A stretch of 36,503 bases of DNA, taken from positions 1 to 36,503 of the forward strand of contig JAKCWW010000538.1 of assembly GCA_026260175.1 (NCBI GenBank). Reading direction: 5' to 3'. This DNA comes from Reticulitermes lucifugus. Lineage: Eukaryota > Arthropoda > Insecta > Blattodea > Rhinotermitidae. The notes under the pieces are model-generated. The model saw only the letters and a list, made by a program, of their open reading frames with translations, searched no databases and was not told the DNA's origin. The translations under genes and the position numbers were made by a program. Shown here piece by piece: positions 22,205 through 31,609 of this stretch (positions are counted from its first letter, which is position 1; every line of letters begins with the position of its first letter).

Positions 22205-22450
22205 GAGGCCGGGATAGCGTAGCAGGTATAGCGACTCGCTACGAGCTGGACGGTCCGGGGATCGAATCTCGGTGAGGGCGAGATTTTCCGCACTCATCCA
22301 GACCAGCCCTGGGCCCACCCAGCCCCCTATACAATGGGTACCGGGTCTCTTTCCCAGAGGTAAAGCGGGCGTAAACATTTCCATCGTCTGAATCACGACA
22401 GGCCCACTCTGGTATGCGAGTAGCTGCTTTCTTTGGGGGGGGGGGAAGAA
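22205..22450 (+). mobile_element. SINE family 1 copy
   Basis: Same head as the copy at 34.3 kb (GGATAGCGTAGCAGGTATAG; B box GGGGATCGAATCTC) and the same middle (CATCCAGACCAGCCCTGGG, CAATGGGTACCGGGT). The 3' part is lost or replaced near a run of G. A purine-rich GAAA/GGAA repeat lies just upstream. Confidence 0.8.
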
Positions 22451-23643
22451 ACCATATAGATGCAGTATGTGTCAACCTCAAAGATGAAGGTAGTGTGCTT
22501 CTTTGAAACATTAGTACCCACCTACCAGACTACACACTGTCAGCCCCAAATAACACAGTGTGTCTTCACCACCGTAACAATCTTCCATTTTTCCAAAAAA
22601 AATCCTCTCCCTGTCGAAAATCTAAATGTTTTTGTCCAGTCACTGTAGTAGTAACCGAGCTCAGGTGCCTATACTTTTGACTTTTTCTTTATATAGTGTC
22701 TACTGATGACAGACTATTTACTCGTGCAGTGTTAGGAAGAGAGCAATTGTGTGCTGAGGGCAAGTCAGTGTCCTGTCATGGCCTCTTGCCCAAAGTTTCC
22801 TTCCCCCCNGGCTTACTTGAGGAATGCTCGTTCCATGGGAAAGGAGCGACACGCGAACAAGTGCTGGCCACACTCGGGTCACGAGTTCGGTAGCCGAGGC
22901 GGCAAAATCGTGTTCTTTTTTGTGGTCTTCTTTCAAGAGCATGTAATTACTATGTTTGTCACGTATTGACGGAACCCGAAAGTTCACTTTACCGTTTTCT
23001 CCAACGCACATCCTATCCTAAGGCACTTCAATTCACCCATTGAAATTAATTTATTTTACTTTTTTACTGGATCCTTTCAGAATCCTACCCCACACGGTGA
23101 GGTTACAGGAACGTCTATCAGTACGTGTAGTGTTAAACTGTAGAACTGGTTGTAACCTTTTCTTTACGAACATCTGTCTACAGGAACAAGGCGAATGTCA
23201 GGACCTTTACGTAGGCAACGATCGCCTCCTTTCAAATCGTTATTTGCCTATCCTTTAGTGTATAAGTCAATAAATCACCGCATTTCATTGAAACTGAAGT
23301 TCCATTACTGTGTGTCAGATTTCATGAAAGTCGAAAATAAACTCTGTGGATAAAATGCACAGATTTTCGTGTTAAAATGTATGATACGCGTAGTGACCAC
23401 TGGGCATTTAAAGATTAAAGAGCAGATAGAACTGCATCGATAAGTAAGATCAGAGAGCGGCAGAAAGATTGTAATGAATGATGAGCAAGCAAGAATTTCA
23501 AAAGAGGTTATTGCGGTCCACTTTAAAGTAACCTGTGCTCTCCTGACCTGGACACTGAGCAACTAATTCTTAGTTTATTGAAAGATGTTGTTTTAACTGC
23601 AGAGGTTACAAAGGTTTAGAATTTAGAAAATTGCCCTGAATAA
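22451..23643. other. No gene seen
   Basis: Short frames across the single N at 22809 have no family resemblance. 23.31-23.36 kb resembles an RTE-like 3' tail. Confidence 0.45.
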
Positions 23644-23900
23644 GATCTGCGCTCTTCTGGGATATTACGCAGCGTCGAATGGTAATCCTTTACCGGCGTT
23701 TCGGGACAACGTCGATAAAGGATTACCCATCTTCAAGGGTCAAGAAGTCCAAGACGAGAAGTTCTTCTTGGAATTCTTGACCCGTGAAGATGGGACTGAT
23801 ACGTTGTCCCGAAACGTCGGTAAAGGATTACCATTCGACGCTGCGTAACCTTCCAGAAGAGCGCAATTTCATGAACATCGCGGCGGAATCCTGAAGTCAC
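23644..23900. mobile_element. Foldback element copy 2
   Basis: Same arms as copy 1 (GATCTGCGCTCTTCTGGGAT, CCTTTACCGGCGTTTCGGG; inverted CCCGAAACGTCGGTAAAGG, CATTCGACGCTGCGTAA) with a spacer of about 27 bases and the same tail ending CCTGAAGTCAC. No clear target duplication is visible, so one edge may be altered. Confidence 0.75.
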
Positions 23901-24258
23901 GGATTGTCGTGAATGTTTAAACAGGCCATGATTTGGAAAAGGTCAGAGGGTCCTATTTCTAGGAACTGTATCGGCACCCCATTATGGAATCTGAAGAAAC
24001 TGTCAGTTAGGAAGCCGGTAACCTCGTGTACATTCGAACCAAGTTCCTCATAAAGTCACCAGTTCTGTGGCGTGCAAAAGAGTACGGAATCTGACAACGC
24101 CGCAAGTTCACAATAAAACGAAACATTCAGTACGTCTGTGCTTGACCTTCCTGTTTGCGGTCCAGGCTGGAACTAGCCTCTGGGCTCGAAGCTTTGTACA
24201 ACAGTCCACATAACGCGCGAAACCAGCAGTGTTGCTCAAGTTCTTGCAGCGAACAGAC
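23901..24258 (+). promoter_or_regulatory. Gene B upstream region
   Basis: Starts at the edge of foldback copy 2. An acceptor-like CAAGTTCTTGCAG ends at 24249, nine bases before the ATG. No convincing TATA box. If the acceptor is used, the promoter lies further upstream. Confidence 0.3.
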
Positions 24259-25176
24259 ATGGATATCAGCGTACTGACACTGTTGTCAGCATTGTTGTCA
24301 ACCTTATCAGCTCTCCCTGTCAGGTACGATCAGCGACAGGACGGTGATTTAAATGTTCAGGCTCATTTGGACAACTTTGTAATTGTGCTAATACCTAACA
24401 ACGGAGCACTAAGCCTTTTAGACTTTATGCAGCTGAAGAAAGGCGCCAATCGACACGAAACTAAGTCTACTTCTGAAAATGACAAATATGTGCCCCCAAG
24501 CACTGCAATGAAGTCAACTTCTCCCAACTTCCCTGCAGGAACGTCGCCTTACAAAGTGGATCTTGATAAGCAAACCGTAGGAGAGATGGCTTCTACTGGA
24601 GGAGAGGTCCTGATAGCCCAGTCTGCACCGGTTGCTCTGTCAAAAGATTCGACTAAGAAAGAGTCACCAACAACTGCTTCATCAGAAGAAATAACGTCGA
24701 TCAAGGCTTCAGTTGAAGGGCCTGTACAAGACACAAAGAAAGCAGACCAAAAGGTTTCGTCAGATAAGACAGTTCCAGTGTTCGAAAAGACAGACTCACC
24801 TGCTGTAAAGAAGGAAGAAAGTGATCACAACGGTGAGATAAAGCTTGAAAAGAATGATGAGATTCCGACAGTAGATTCGAAGCCACATAAACCAGAAATA
24901 TCACCAAAGGCCATCGATTTTGCAGTAGACATTCCTACATCTTTGCCAAGGAAGACGTCAGAAGAAGACATTCCTTCCATTGGCTTCCTTCCCACATCTG
25001 TGAGGTCACCTAAAATGCCGGTTTCCAGTTTGGAAACTGGGAATGTAGACGCAGAGAAACTGAAACGTCTCAGAACCGGCCTGGAGGAGCAGTGTCGGGA
25101 TTGCCATCATACAAAGTCAAGGTACGTCATCTTAAAGCCAGACAGTGTTGTACTTCCTAAGAATGGTTCACATTAA
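24259..25176 (+). CDS. Gene B: secreted, low-complexity protein with YDQRQ-GDLNV motif
   Basis: 305-residue frame. Seen: signal peptide (about 1-18, cut near LSA); motif YDQRQDGDLNV (23-33) followed by QAHLDNFVIVLIP and SLLDFM, aligning with gene A's HVHVQDVGILALLDEAL; then a long Lys/Ser/Thr/Glu/Pro-rich segment (about 58-260) with no visible fold; then a charged helix (AEKLKRLRTGLEEQ) and a CRDC cysteine pair (C279, C282). Inference: an exported protein with an N-terminal module, a disordered linker and a small C-terminal cysteine motif. The start ATG lies 9 bases after a good acceptor (CAAGTTCTTGCAG), so a 5' UTR exon probably lies upstream, as in gene A. A strong donor AAG|GTACGT at 25122 may make the last 18 residues intronic; see findings. 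Paralogue of gene A on the same strand, 4.8 kb downstream. Family not recognised. Confidence 0.68.
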   Translation: MDISVLTLLSALLSTLSALPVRYDQRQDGDLNVQAHLDNFVIVLIPNNGALSLLDFMQLKKGANRHETKSTSENDKYVPPSTAMKSTSPNFPAGTSPYKVDLDKQTVGEMASTGGEVLIAQSAPVALSKDSTKKESPTTASSEEITSIKASVEGPVQDTKKADQKVSSDKTVPVFEKTDSPAVKKEESDHNGEIKLEKNDEIPTVDSKPHKPEISPKAIDFAVDIPTSLPRKTSEEDIPSIGFLPTSVRSPKMPVSSLETGNVDAEKLKRLRTGLEEQCRDCHHTKSRYVILKPDSVVLPKNGSH

Positions 25177-25355
25177 TACATAAAGGTGAATACAGAATAC
25201 TGAGAAATTCGCCGCGGGGTCTCAGGAGGCTATAGTTCCGTAAATTTAACGTACAGTCTATTGAAAGAAAAAACACTTGATAGAAGGTTAGCTTAAACAT
25301 CGTTTAGCAGTTGCAATGTGATGTGTTCCTGTGCTTAAGACCGATATCTGGTACG

Positions 25356-25812
25356 GCTATGGGACGTGTGGTACATGAATAACATGACAAATATGCTGGT
25401 TCGTATGAAAATCTAACATGACATTGGGGCATAGGGGGCATGAATGGCATGACAAGTATGCTGGATCCTAGGAACATCTAGCATGACACTGGGGCATAGG
25501 GGGCATGAATGGCATGGCGAAGGCTTTGTGTCGTAGGAACATTTAGCATAGCATTGGGACAAGCGGGGCATAAACACCAAGACAAATGTGTGGGATCGAC
25601 GAACATTTGGCATTACATTGAGACGTGTGGGATACAAAAGCAATGGTAAACATCGTACAAACATTTGGCATTACATTGGGAAACGTGGGGATATTAATGA
25701 CCTGGCCAATTTATTGGACCCTACAAACATGTGACACTGCACTGACAAGTGCTGGGTGTGAACAACACGACAAACATCTTGTATCATATGAGCATTTAAC
25801 ATTGCATTGAGA
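25356..25812 (+). repeat. Minisatellite, about seven units of 58-70 bp
   Basis: Units begin at ACATTGGGG-type blocks at 25421, 25486, 25551, 25615, 25673, 25734 and about 25804. Each carries GGGGCATGAATGGCATGACA-like and GGAACATTTAGCAT-like segments. The first three units are exactly 65 bp; later ones drift. It starts 180 bases after the gene B stop codon. Confidence 0.8.
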
Positions 25813-25945
25813 GAAGAATGAGGTGGCGAACGTATGACTGTAGGGAATGATTTATAGAATGTTTACTTAATGATGCCTTCTTAAATATAGAGGTTGTGTG
25901 TCTTCCAGTGAGGTGGAAAATTATTATAAAGGTGGGTATTTTAGA

Positions 25946-25979
<34 letters not shown>
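25946..25979. repeat. ATT microsatellite
   Basis: TTATTATTA run at the start of the repeat that carries the hammerhead-like motif at 26.03 kb. Confidence 0.85.
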
Positions 25980-25980
<1 letters not shown>

Positions 25981-26025
25981 AACCAACTCATGCACTGAAT
26001 AAAATACATTCGTAAGCTATTATAA

Positions 26026-26070
26026 AACTCCTACATGTTTCGACACCGATGTGCCATCATCAGGAGGCAG
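26026..26070 (-). ncRNA. Hammerhead-like motif, helix I decayed
   Basis: Minus strand CTGATGA (26057-26063), stem GGCAC/GTGTC, GAAACATGTA. The core and helix II are intact, but helix I shows only scattered pairs, so it is probably a dead copy. Confidence 0.35.
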
Positions 26071-26894
26071 TCCAATACAAAGGAATGCAGGCCTATCAAG
26101 CCAATCTAGTTATTATGTCGCCTTTTCAAAAGTGATTAAAACATCAAACATTAAAATTCTAAGAGACATAAAATTAATAGCCACAAATTTACAATGTTTT
26201 AATATTAAAAGTATTAAATAAAAGCCGTTCCAGGTACTGCAGCTGTTTGCAACTGTATGGATCATGCATACAAACATCTATGTCGATCGTATGTAGAGCT
26301 CTCGTTCTGGTGTAATGTCTGCAGCGTATCGTGTTGAGTGGTGAGATATGTTAGAGTTTGGAAAGAGTTTGTCGGGGTCTATGTATCTGCAAGTACTATC
26401 CAATCATTTGTTCGATGACAAAGGGTAAATCCGCGAGAATTTTAGTCCTACTCCCTGGTGATGCGGAAGAAAGTGGAATCATATTCGTACAAGATATAAG
26501 CCTGAAGCCTTACCACTGCACCAGTCTGCTGAGTTGGACATTCGATACTAAGGAAGTTCAGTCCACACAACATGGAGCGTTTCGATGGCCTGGGTTTGTG
26601 CGCCTCTCAGACACATTACACATTTTTCCGTCTTCTTACAGTTTTGAAGAAAATTTCAACACAGTAAGCAAACACCCCAGCATAGTAGCACTATAAATAC
26701 ATTTGCGTATCGTAGAGAGTAGTGTTACTTGGCTGAGCGATGAGCTCCTCGTAACAGAATGATAAGATATTCGACGCCATTCTGTATGTACACATGGCTT
26801 AGGGCTGCGTGTGTAAACAAACATTAAAACATGGCTCATATTTGGTGCATTTCAGGTACCCGAGGGGCTAGACCCCGTTAAGTTTCAACTACTT

Positions 26895-27115
26895 GAGATC
26901 TTCGCTCTTCTGGGATGTCACGCAGCGTAGATTGATAGTTTCTGACGTTTCGGGACAACCTATATTTCCCATCTTCAAGGGTCAAGCAGTTAAAAATGGA
27001 AAGGATATGTTGTCCCGAAACGTCCGCAACTATCTACCAATCTACGCTATGTAACACCCCACAAGAGCGAAGATCTCATTTAAACCGCAACAGAATCCTG
27101 AAATCACGCATTTTT
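26895..27115. mobile_element. Foldback element copy 3
   Basis: Starts GAGATCTTCGCTCTTCTGGG; the inverted arm ends AAGAGCGAAGATCTC at about 27077 and the tail AATCCTGAAATCACGCATTT runs to 27115. Flanked by AACTACTT on both sides (26887-26894 and 27116-27123). The centre of the right arm is partly deleted. Confidence 0.75.
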
Positions 27116-27123
27116 AACTACTT

Positions 27124-28807
27124 ACCGTATCACAGGCACGGTTACAGTAGTTTATCATTTACTGTACAAAGGACTATGGCCCTGTAGCAGCGTCGTTAGC
27201 TTCTAGTTTCCTTAAAAATTACACTTAGGCTTCAAGCTGAAGGCTTAAAAATAATGTGCACTGAGACGAAACATCGATATTGCTCCACGCCACATAGAAA
27301 TGTCACGTATTAATGGCCGGTTGCATTGCTGTCATTTACACCACGCCAAAACATCAAACAGAAAAATAATAGACAAAGTTGTCCATGTACACGCCGTAAA
27401 GGCATAAGGGGGAATGGAGGTATAGCTCCACTCATTATTAACCTCGGCCCTACATGGAGGTAAGTGGTCATTTTCAGGTCTCGGCCGTTTTACCCCCGAG
27501 AAAAGATCGCCCGATGCGTATTTAATAGGAGGCTTGACATAAAAATAACGTATTAAACAATCTGATAAGTAAAAAACCCATTGATATAAATTGCATTGTG
27601 TACAGCGGAACATGTAGCCCAAATGTGGTTATATCGTGTTTTCAGAAGCGGCCAGTTCTTGCAACAGGACAGCCAGAAACTCCAGCTGCTGCGGTTTGGG
27701 CTTTCACCAGCTGTCGACTGAAACTGGGTGCAAAACCTGTGCATCACGAATATTTATTGACCTGTGGCATCACCTGTAAGAGACGGACAGAAAGACAAGT
27801 GTCCTACATCTGGCAGGAAAGAGCCGATTTTCTACATTGCAGATGAGTTGAAAGACTTTCAAAAACACCGCCGGAGGTGCTGTGGGACAATGGCCCACCT
27901 CGCAGCACTTTCAACAAGAACAGCTTGATTTGTTGCGGGCCAGGGCCCCACGGTTTAACTACACGTGTGGAAATGACAAGAATATTGTCGCATCTTCTTG
28001 TTGAAGCATGTTTCTTGCCCATTTCTCGTGGTAGGACAACACAGTGATGTATACGAAAGAGTGCCCTAATAGGAAACCTTTTATTTTATACCTCACACAA
28101 CGAAAAGCAAAATGAAATTCTCATAAAGCATGCTGGAATTTGTTCCCCCCCCCATTGTTCTGTATGCATGCAACGTGCCCCTTGGCCATATTTCAAGACA
28201 CGTGTAAAGGTTTCTGCCACGATGTGTTCAGTGGCATTTTCATTACTGTCTTATTTGTTGTGTACTTTTTGTATTGCCTTTGTTTGCGCATTCTTTACAA
28301 ACAATAAACTCAACAAAAAAGAGTCAAGAAGTCCGGAGATCCGTGTGGCTGCTATCCTTTGAAATGATCCTGTAAATAAAATATTTACATTAGATCGTGA
28401 GTTTAAATGAATAAATGCATTCAATAACAGTTCCATCGCCTTATTTCCTGAGAAGCAAGCACCGTCCTAGCCATAATAACACAATACATAAGACTTAGTA
28501 ATTTCGTCACATCTGGACCTGAAAAATTTACTTAAAGATAAAAAATGTGTACCATAAATGCAACAACGAAACACGTGGTTATGATCTTTGGTGTAGAAGG
28601 CATCTTCGTTGCAGTTTTTAATAAAAGTAATTGTGCCTCAATGTACCATTTCTTTCACCTGAGAGAATTTGTTGAAATCATGCAACTGAATTACAATACT
28701 CCTTTCCAGACTTAATATTATTTAATATTATTCATTCCGTACATTTTAACTTTATAATTAAAGTCCGACAAATGTACAATTCAATCACATTAATTTTGCA
28801 CTTTCCC
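27124..28807. other. No gene seen; SINE fragment and unassigned DNA
   Basis: Apart from the SINE 3' fragment at 27.4-27.5 kb, no coding or repeat signature. 27.86-28.0 kb has short inverted GC-rich words (GTGCTGTGGGACAATGG, TGCGGGCCAGGGCCCCACGG). Confidence 0.4.
27385..27515 (-). mobile_element. SINE family 1, 3' fragment, minus strand
   Basis: Minus strand reads GGGGGTAAAACGGCCGAGAC, GCCGAGGTTAATAATGAGTG and CTTTACGGCGTG, the middle and 3' parts of family 1. The head is missing. Confidence 0.6.
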
Positions 28808-28854
28808 TGTCCTACATGTTTCGAACCCTTAATTTGGATTCATCTTCAGGGACA
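28808..28854 (-). ncRNA. Minimal type I hammerhead-like ribozyme motif
   Basis: Minus strand, in order: TGTCC, CTGAAGA, a U, stem GAATCC/GGGTTC, GAAACATGTA, GGACA. CTGAAGA and GAAA are the two conserved core strands. Helix I is five perfect pairs (TGTCC/GGACA); helix III would be two pairs closing an AU loop before the cleavage triplet GUA. This layout matches the minimal hammerheads described in Penelope-like retroelements. The unpaired U before helix II is atypical, and activity is untested. Confidence 0.5.
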
Positions 28855-29352
28855 CATTATCTAAAATCGCACACTAGTTACACCAACTGGCACAATTATT
28901 TACATGAATTCTTTACAATTGTTTACATACACTGTTTAAAACAAATAAAAGTTAAAATATTCCGTTCCAGACTGTGAAGCCACATTTGTAAAGACTTTTC
29001 CTTAATTTGATTTGTCTTCAATGTTCGGTTACTTCCATTTAGGCAAACACACCCTTGTGTTTACAAGGCGCAACGAATCTTCCTTACATTCGTCCTTTCC
29101 TAGGCACATTATCAAGAACTTTCTGTACTGATTCCAGGGACAATTGAGAGTGAGAGAGAGCCACGTGCAACATTAAGCTATTACAAGACCCGAATGTCTT
29201 TTTATGTCATTAAAAATAAAAGTCTTAGAATCTAATAAGCCTTTTACGCACCCTTTCAACTTCAAACAGAAGAAAACAGACGTAACGACGAGTGTTAAAA
29301 ATATAGTGTTTTATTGTAAAGAGTCGACTTCATTGATTTATATCCATCAGTA

Positions 29353-29643
29353 AAGGTAAAGCAATCCCATTACAGGCCTGGACAGGCCCTTAGGGTTCCA
29401 AGAGGTTGAGGCTCCCAGATTTCTAGACAATCGTCACAAGAAGGTGGTAAGGTTGTCAGCCCTATTCACCGGCCGCCTTTACCCCCAGGAAATATTCCTG
29501 GTGCTCATATATATTAGAAGCTGAGTCGACTCCAGGGCCACAGTGCGACCGAAAGGATTATGTCAATGACACCATCGGGAATCGAACCCGCGACCTTCCG
29601 GCTTGTAGCGCAATGCCTCAACAACTGCGCCACCGCGTGCCCC
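29353..29643 (-). mobile_element. SINE family 2, full-length with 13-bp target duplication
   Basis: Minus strand starts GGGCACGCGGTGGCGCAGTT (A box TGGCGCAGTTG) and has a perfect B box GGTTCGATTCC (29578-29588). A perfect 13-bp duplication ATATCCATCAGTA flanks it (29340-29352 and 29644-29656), so the element is 291 bp. Being tRNA-derived, it would be transcribed by RNA polymerase III leftwards. Confidence 0.85.
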
Positions 29644-29792
29644 ATATCCATCAGTACGATACCAAATTATTTAGATGTAAAATAGAGCCCCTCACAAGTA
29701 AACCACAAATAACTGGCCACTGCAACTGCAGGATTTATATTACAATTTTTTGTGAGAGTAAACACAACACTGTTCACATGCACTGTTTATTT

Positions 29793-29841
29793 CCTCTACA
29801 ACATGTTTCGGCTGCCTACGCCGGCCATCATCAGGCAGAAG
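29793..29841 (-). ncRNA. Minimal type I hammerhead-like ribozyme motif
   Basis: Minus strand: CTTCTGC, CTGATGA, a U, stem starting GGC and ending GCC, GAAACATGTT, GTAGAGG. Helix I is seven pairs including two G-U wobbles. The core strands are complete and the cleavage triplet would be GUU. Same architecture as the motif at 28808, with different helix sequences. Confidence 0.5.
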
Positions 29842-29856
29842 TTACAAGATCATAAA

Positions 29857-30939
29857 ATTAAAAAAACATATGTTGAGGTAGAGGTCTCCCCTTTACAGTT
29901 AAAATATATAAAACCATATAATTACCTATTATTCCCTATAATGAATAATATGTATTTGCATGCATTTTAATAGTTAAAATTAAAGAAAGAATAAAGAAAA
30001 TTTTGCAGAATTTATAGCTGTCGTAACAAGCAACCTCCGCCTAAATACCTTCATCCTTCAGGATTAGAGTATGAGCATGGTAGTGACAAGATCACTTGCT
30101 AGCTGGAGTCAGCAACATTGTACAGTACAGAAATCTGCTGTCTACAGACTCCAACAGTGCTAAGGATGTGTCCGCGATAGAAGTATCGAAAGTCATAATG
30201 CAAGAATTCCTTTGGTAAGCGAATGACCAGTACGGCCACACCCAAAACACAATTTTTTCCCCTCTAGTTGTAACGTGTGCTCTGTAACCCAATATATAAG
30301 ACATATGTTTCAAAAAAACGCAATTCTGAGAGCTCCTGTGCGTGCTGCATGCTCCGCTCATCTCATATCCTTGGTTTCATGGTCATAATAACATCTTGTT
30401 CGTACTGAAAATTTTCAAAACTCATTTTGCAATTTTTTACAGTCTCGTGTTATTCCCTCCCCTTAGCTCCCAATATTATTCTCAGCTCCCAGGTCCCGAA
30501 CACCCTCAATTCTGTGTCCATTCTTTAATGTGGGAATCAGTGACGTGGGATAAAGCCGGCTCTTAATGCACCCATATATATATATGTTACGCTTCTTCCT
30601 TCTAAGGGCCCGTCGGCATTAGCTCCGGATGCACTGCAGCCTTAGGCTTATTGTGCTAACCCTTAGTCTTTCAATTATCAAGTCTGCAGCCACAGCCGCT
30701 CCTTGATCAGGTTCATCGAAGGTGGAATACTCGAGTAAGAGTGCGGTACTTTATGTTAAGCTTAGTGTGGAACTCTACGCAAAAACCTGCACCCACACCG
30801 GTGATTTTGCACATTGAACAAAACAAGCGGAGAAAGTACAGGAAAGATGTATGCACATTTGTCTGTTTATACTCGTAAGTGTACACTGTGTTGGAGAGAG
30901 TGAATGGACATTGCTAGTACTGTTTGTACGTGCTGCGAG
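29857..30939. other. No gene seen
   Basis: AT-rich tail of the repeat carrying the hammerhead-like motif, then unassigned DNA. Confidence 0.4.
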
Positions 30940-31196
30940 TGTTATATTCGTGGGAGATACCGTAGTAGAGTCGGTTCTGTTATTACGCGTGTTTCGTTAA
31001 TGCGAATTGGTTGTAACGCGGTTGATGAATAGGTGCACTGCCTTTGTATAACGCGAACTTTCGCATACACGTGTTGGCTAATATGCGAGTTCAGTGACCA
31101 GCTTGCAGATATGGCGCCAAAACTCATAATAATAAATGATAGGTAATTATTTCTATTACGCGATTCTCTATGACGCAAGATCTGACAAGAATGCAA
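30940..31196. repeat. Region with repeated ACGCG/GCGNA blocks, possibly pogo/Tigger-like end
   Basis: ATTACGCGTGTTTCG, AATGCGAATTGGTTGTAACG, TATAACGCGAACTTTCGCAT, TATTACGCGATTCTCTATGA, and an ATGGCGCCAAAACTC. Spaced short blocks of this kind upstream of a MAPK-like start resemble 5' ends of pogo/Tigger DNA transposons. No transposase follows. Confidence 0.3.
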
Positions 31197-31609
31197 ATAT
31201 CGCTTTAGAGCAAAAGTACTCTACTTGATTTCGTACTATTTAAAATATATGAGATGCAAATAAATTAATACACTTACAGATTAATATAAAATTATACTGA
31301 AAATTTAAAAAATGACATAAATAAATTAATAATTCCAATATAAACCATTATGGAAGAGAAATTGTAGTTCACATGTTATATGGCAAAAAATAAATCAGCA
31401 CATTCAGGTATTAATTATTGCAAATATTAAGTCCTCTTTGCAAAGGATTTCGGATTTGTAGTCGTTTATATCTGTAAACAACACGGCGGAATGCATCAAG
31501 GAAATGTAAAGCATGTTCAATCCTTGTCTATATGTTACAAATACATAAACCAATATAATATTTTATTACGACTTGGAGAATAACAAACCCACTTATTCGA
31601 TTTTGATTC
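31197..31609. other. No gene seen
   Basis: Very AT-rich, no recognised repeat. Confidence 0.45.

Noticed and set aside
22239..22511. 90-codon minus-strand frame over the 22.2-kb repeat
   Set aside because: Antisense read-through of SINE family 1.
25356..25812. CRISPR array
   Set aside because: Units are contiguous 58-70 bp tandem copies that drift, without constant repeats separating unique spacers, in a eukaryotic context.
29570..29643. tRNA gene on the minus strand
   Set aside because: Boxes A and B fit, but the sequence does not close an acceptor stem and continues as a SINE bounded by a target duplication.
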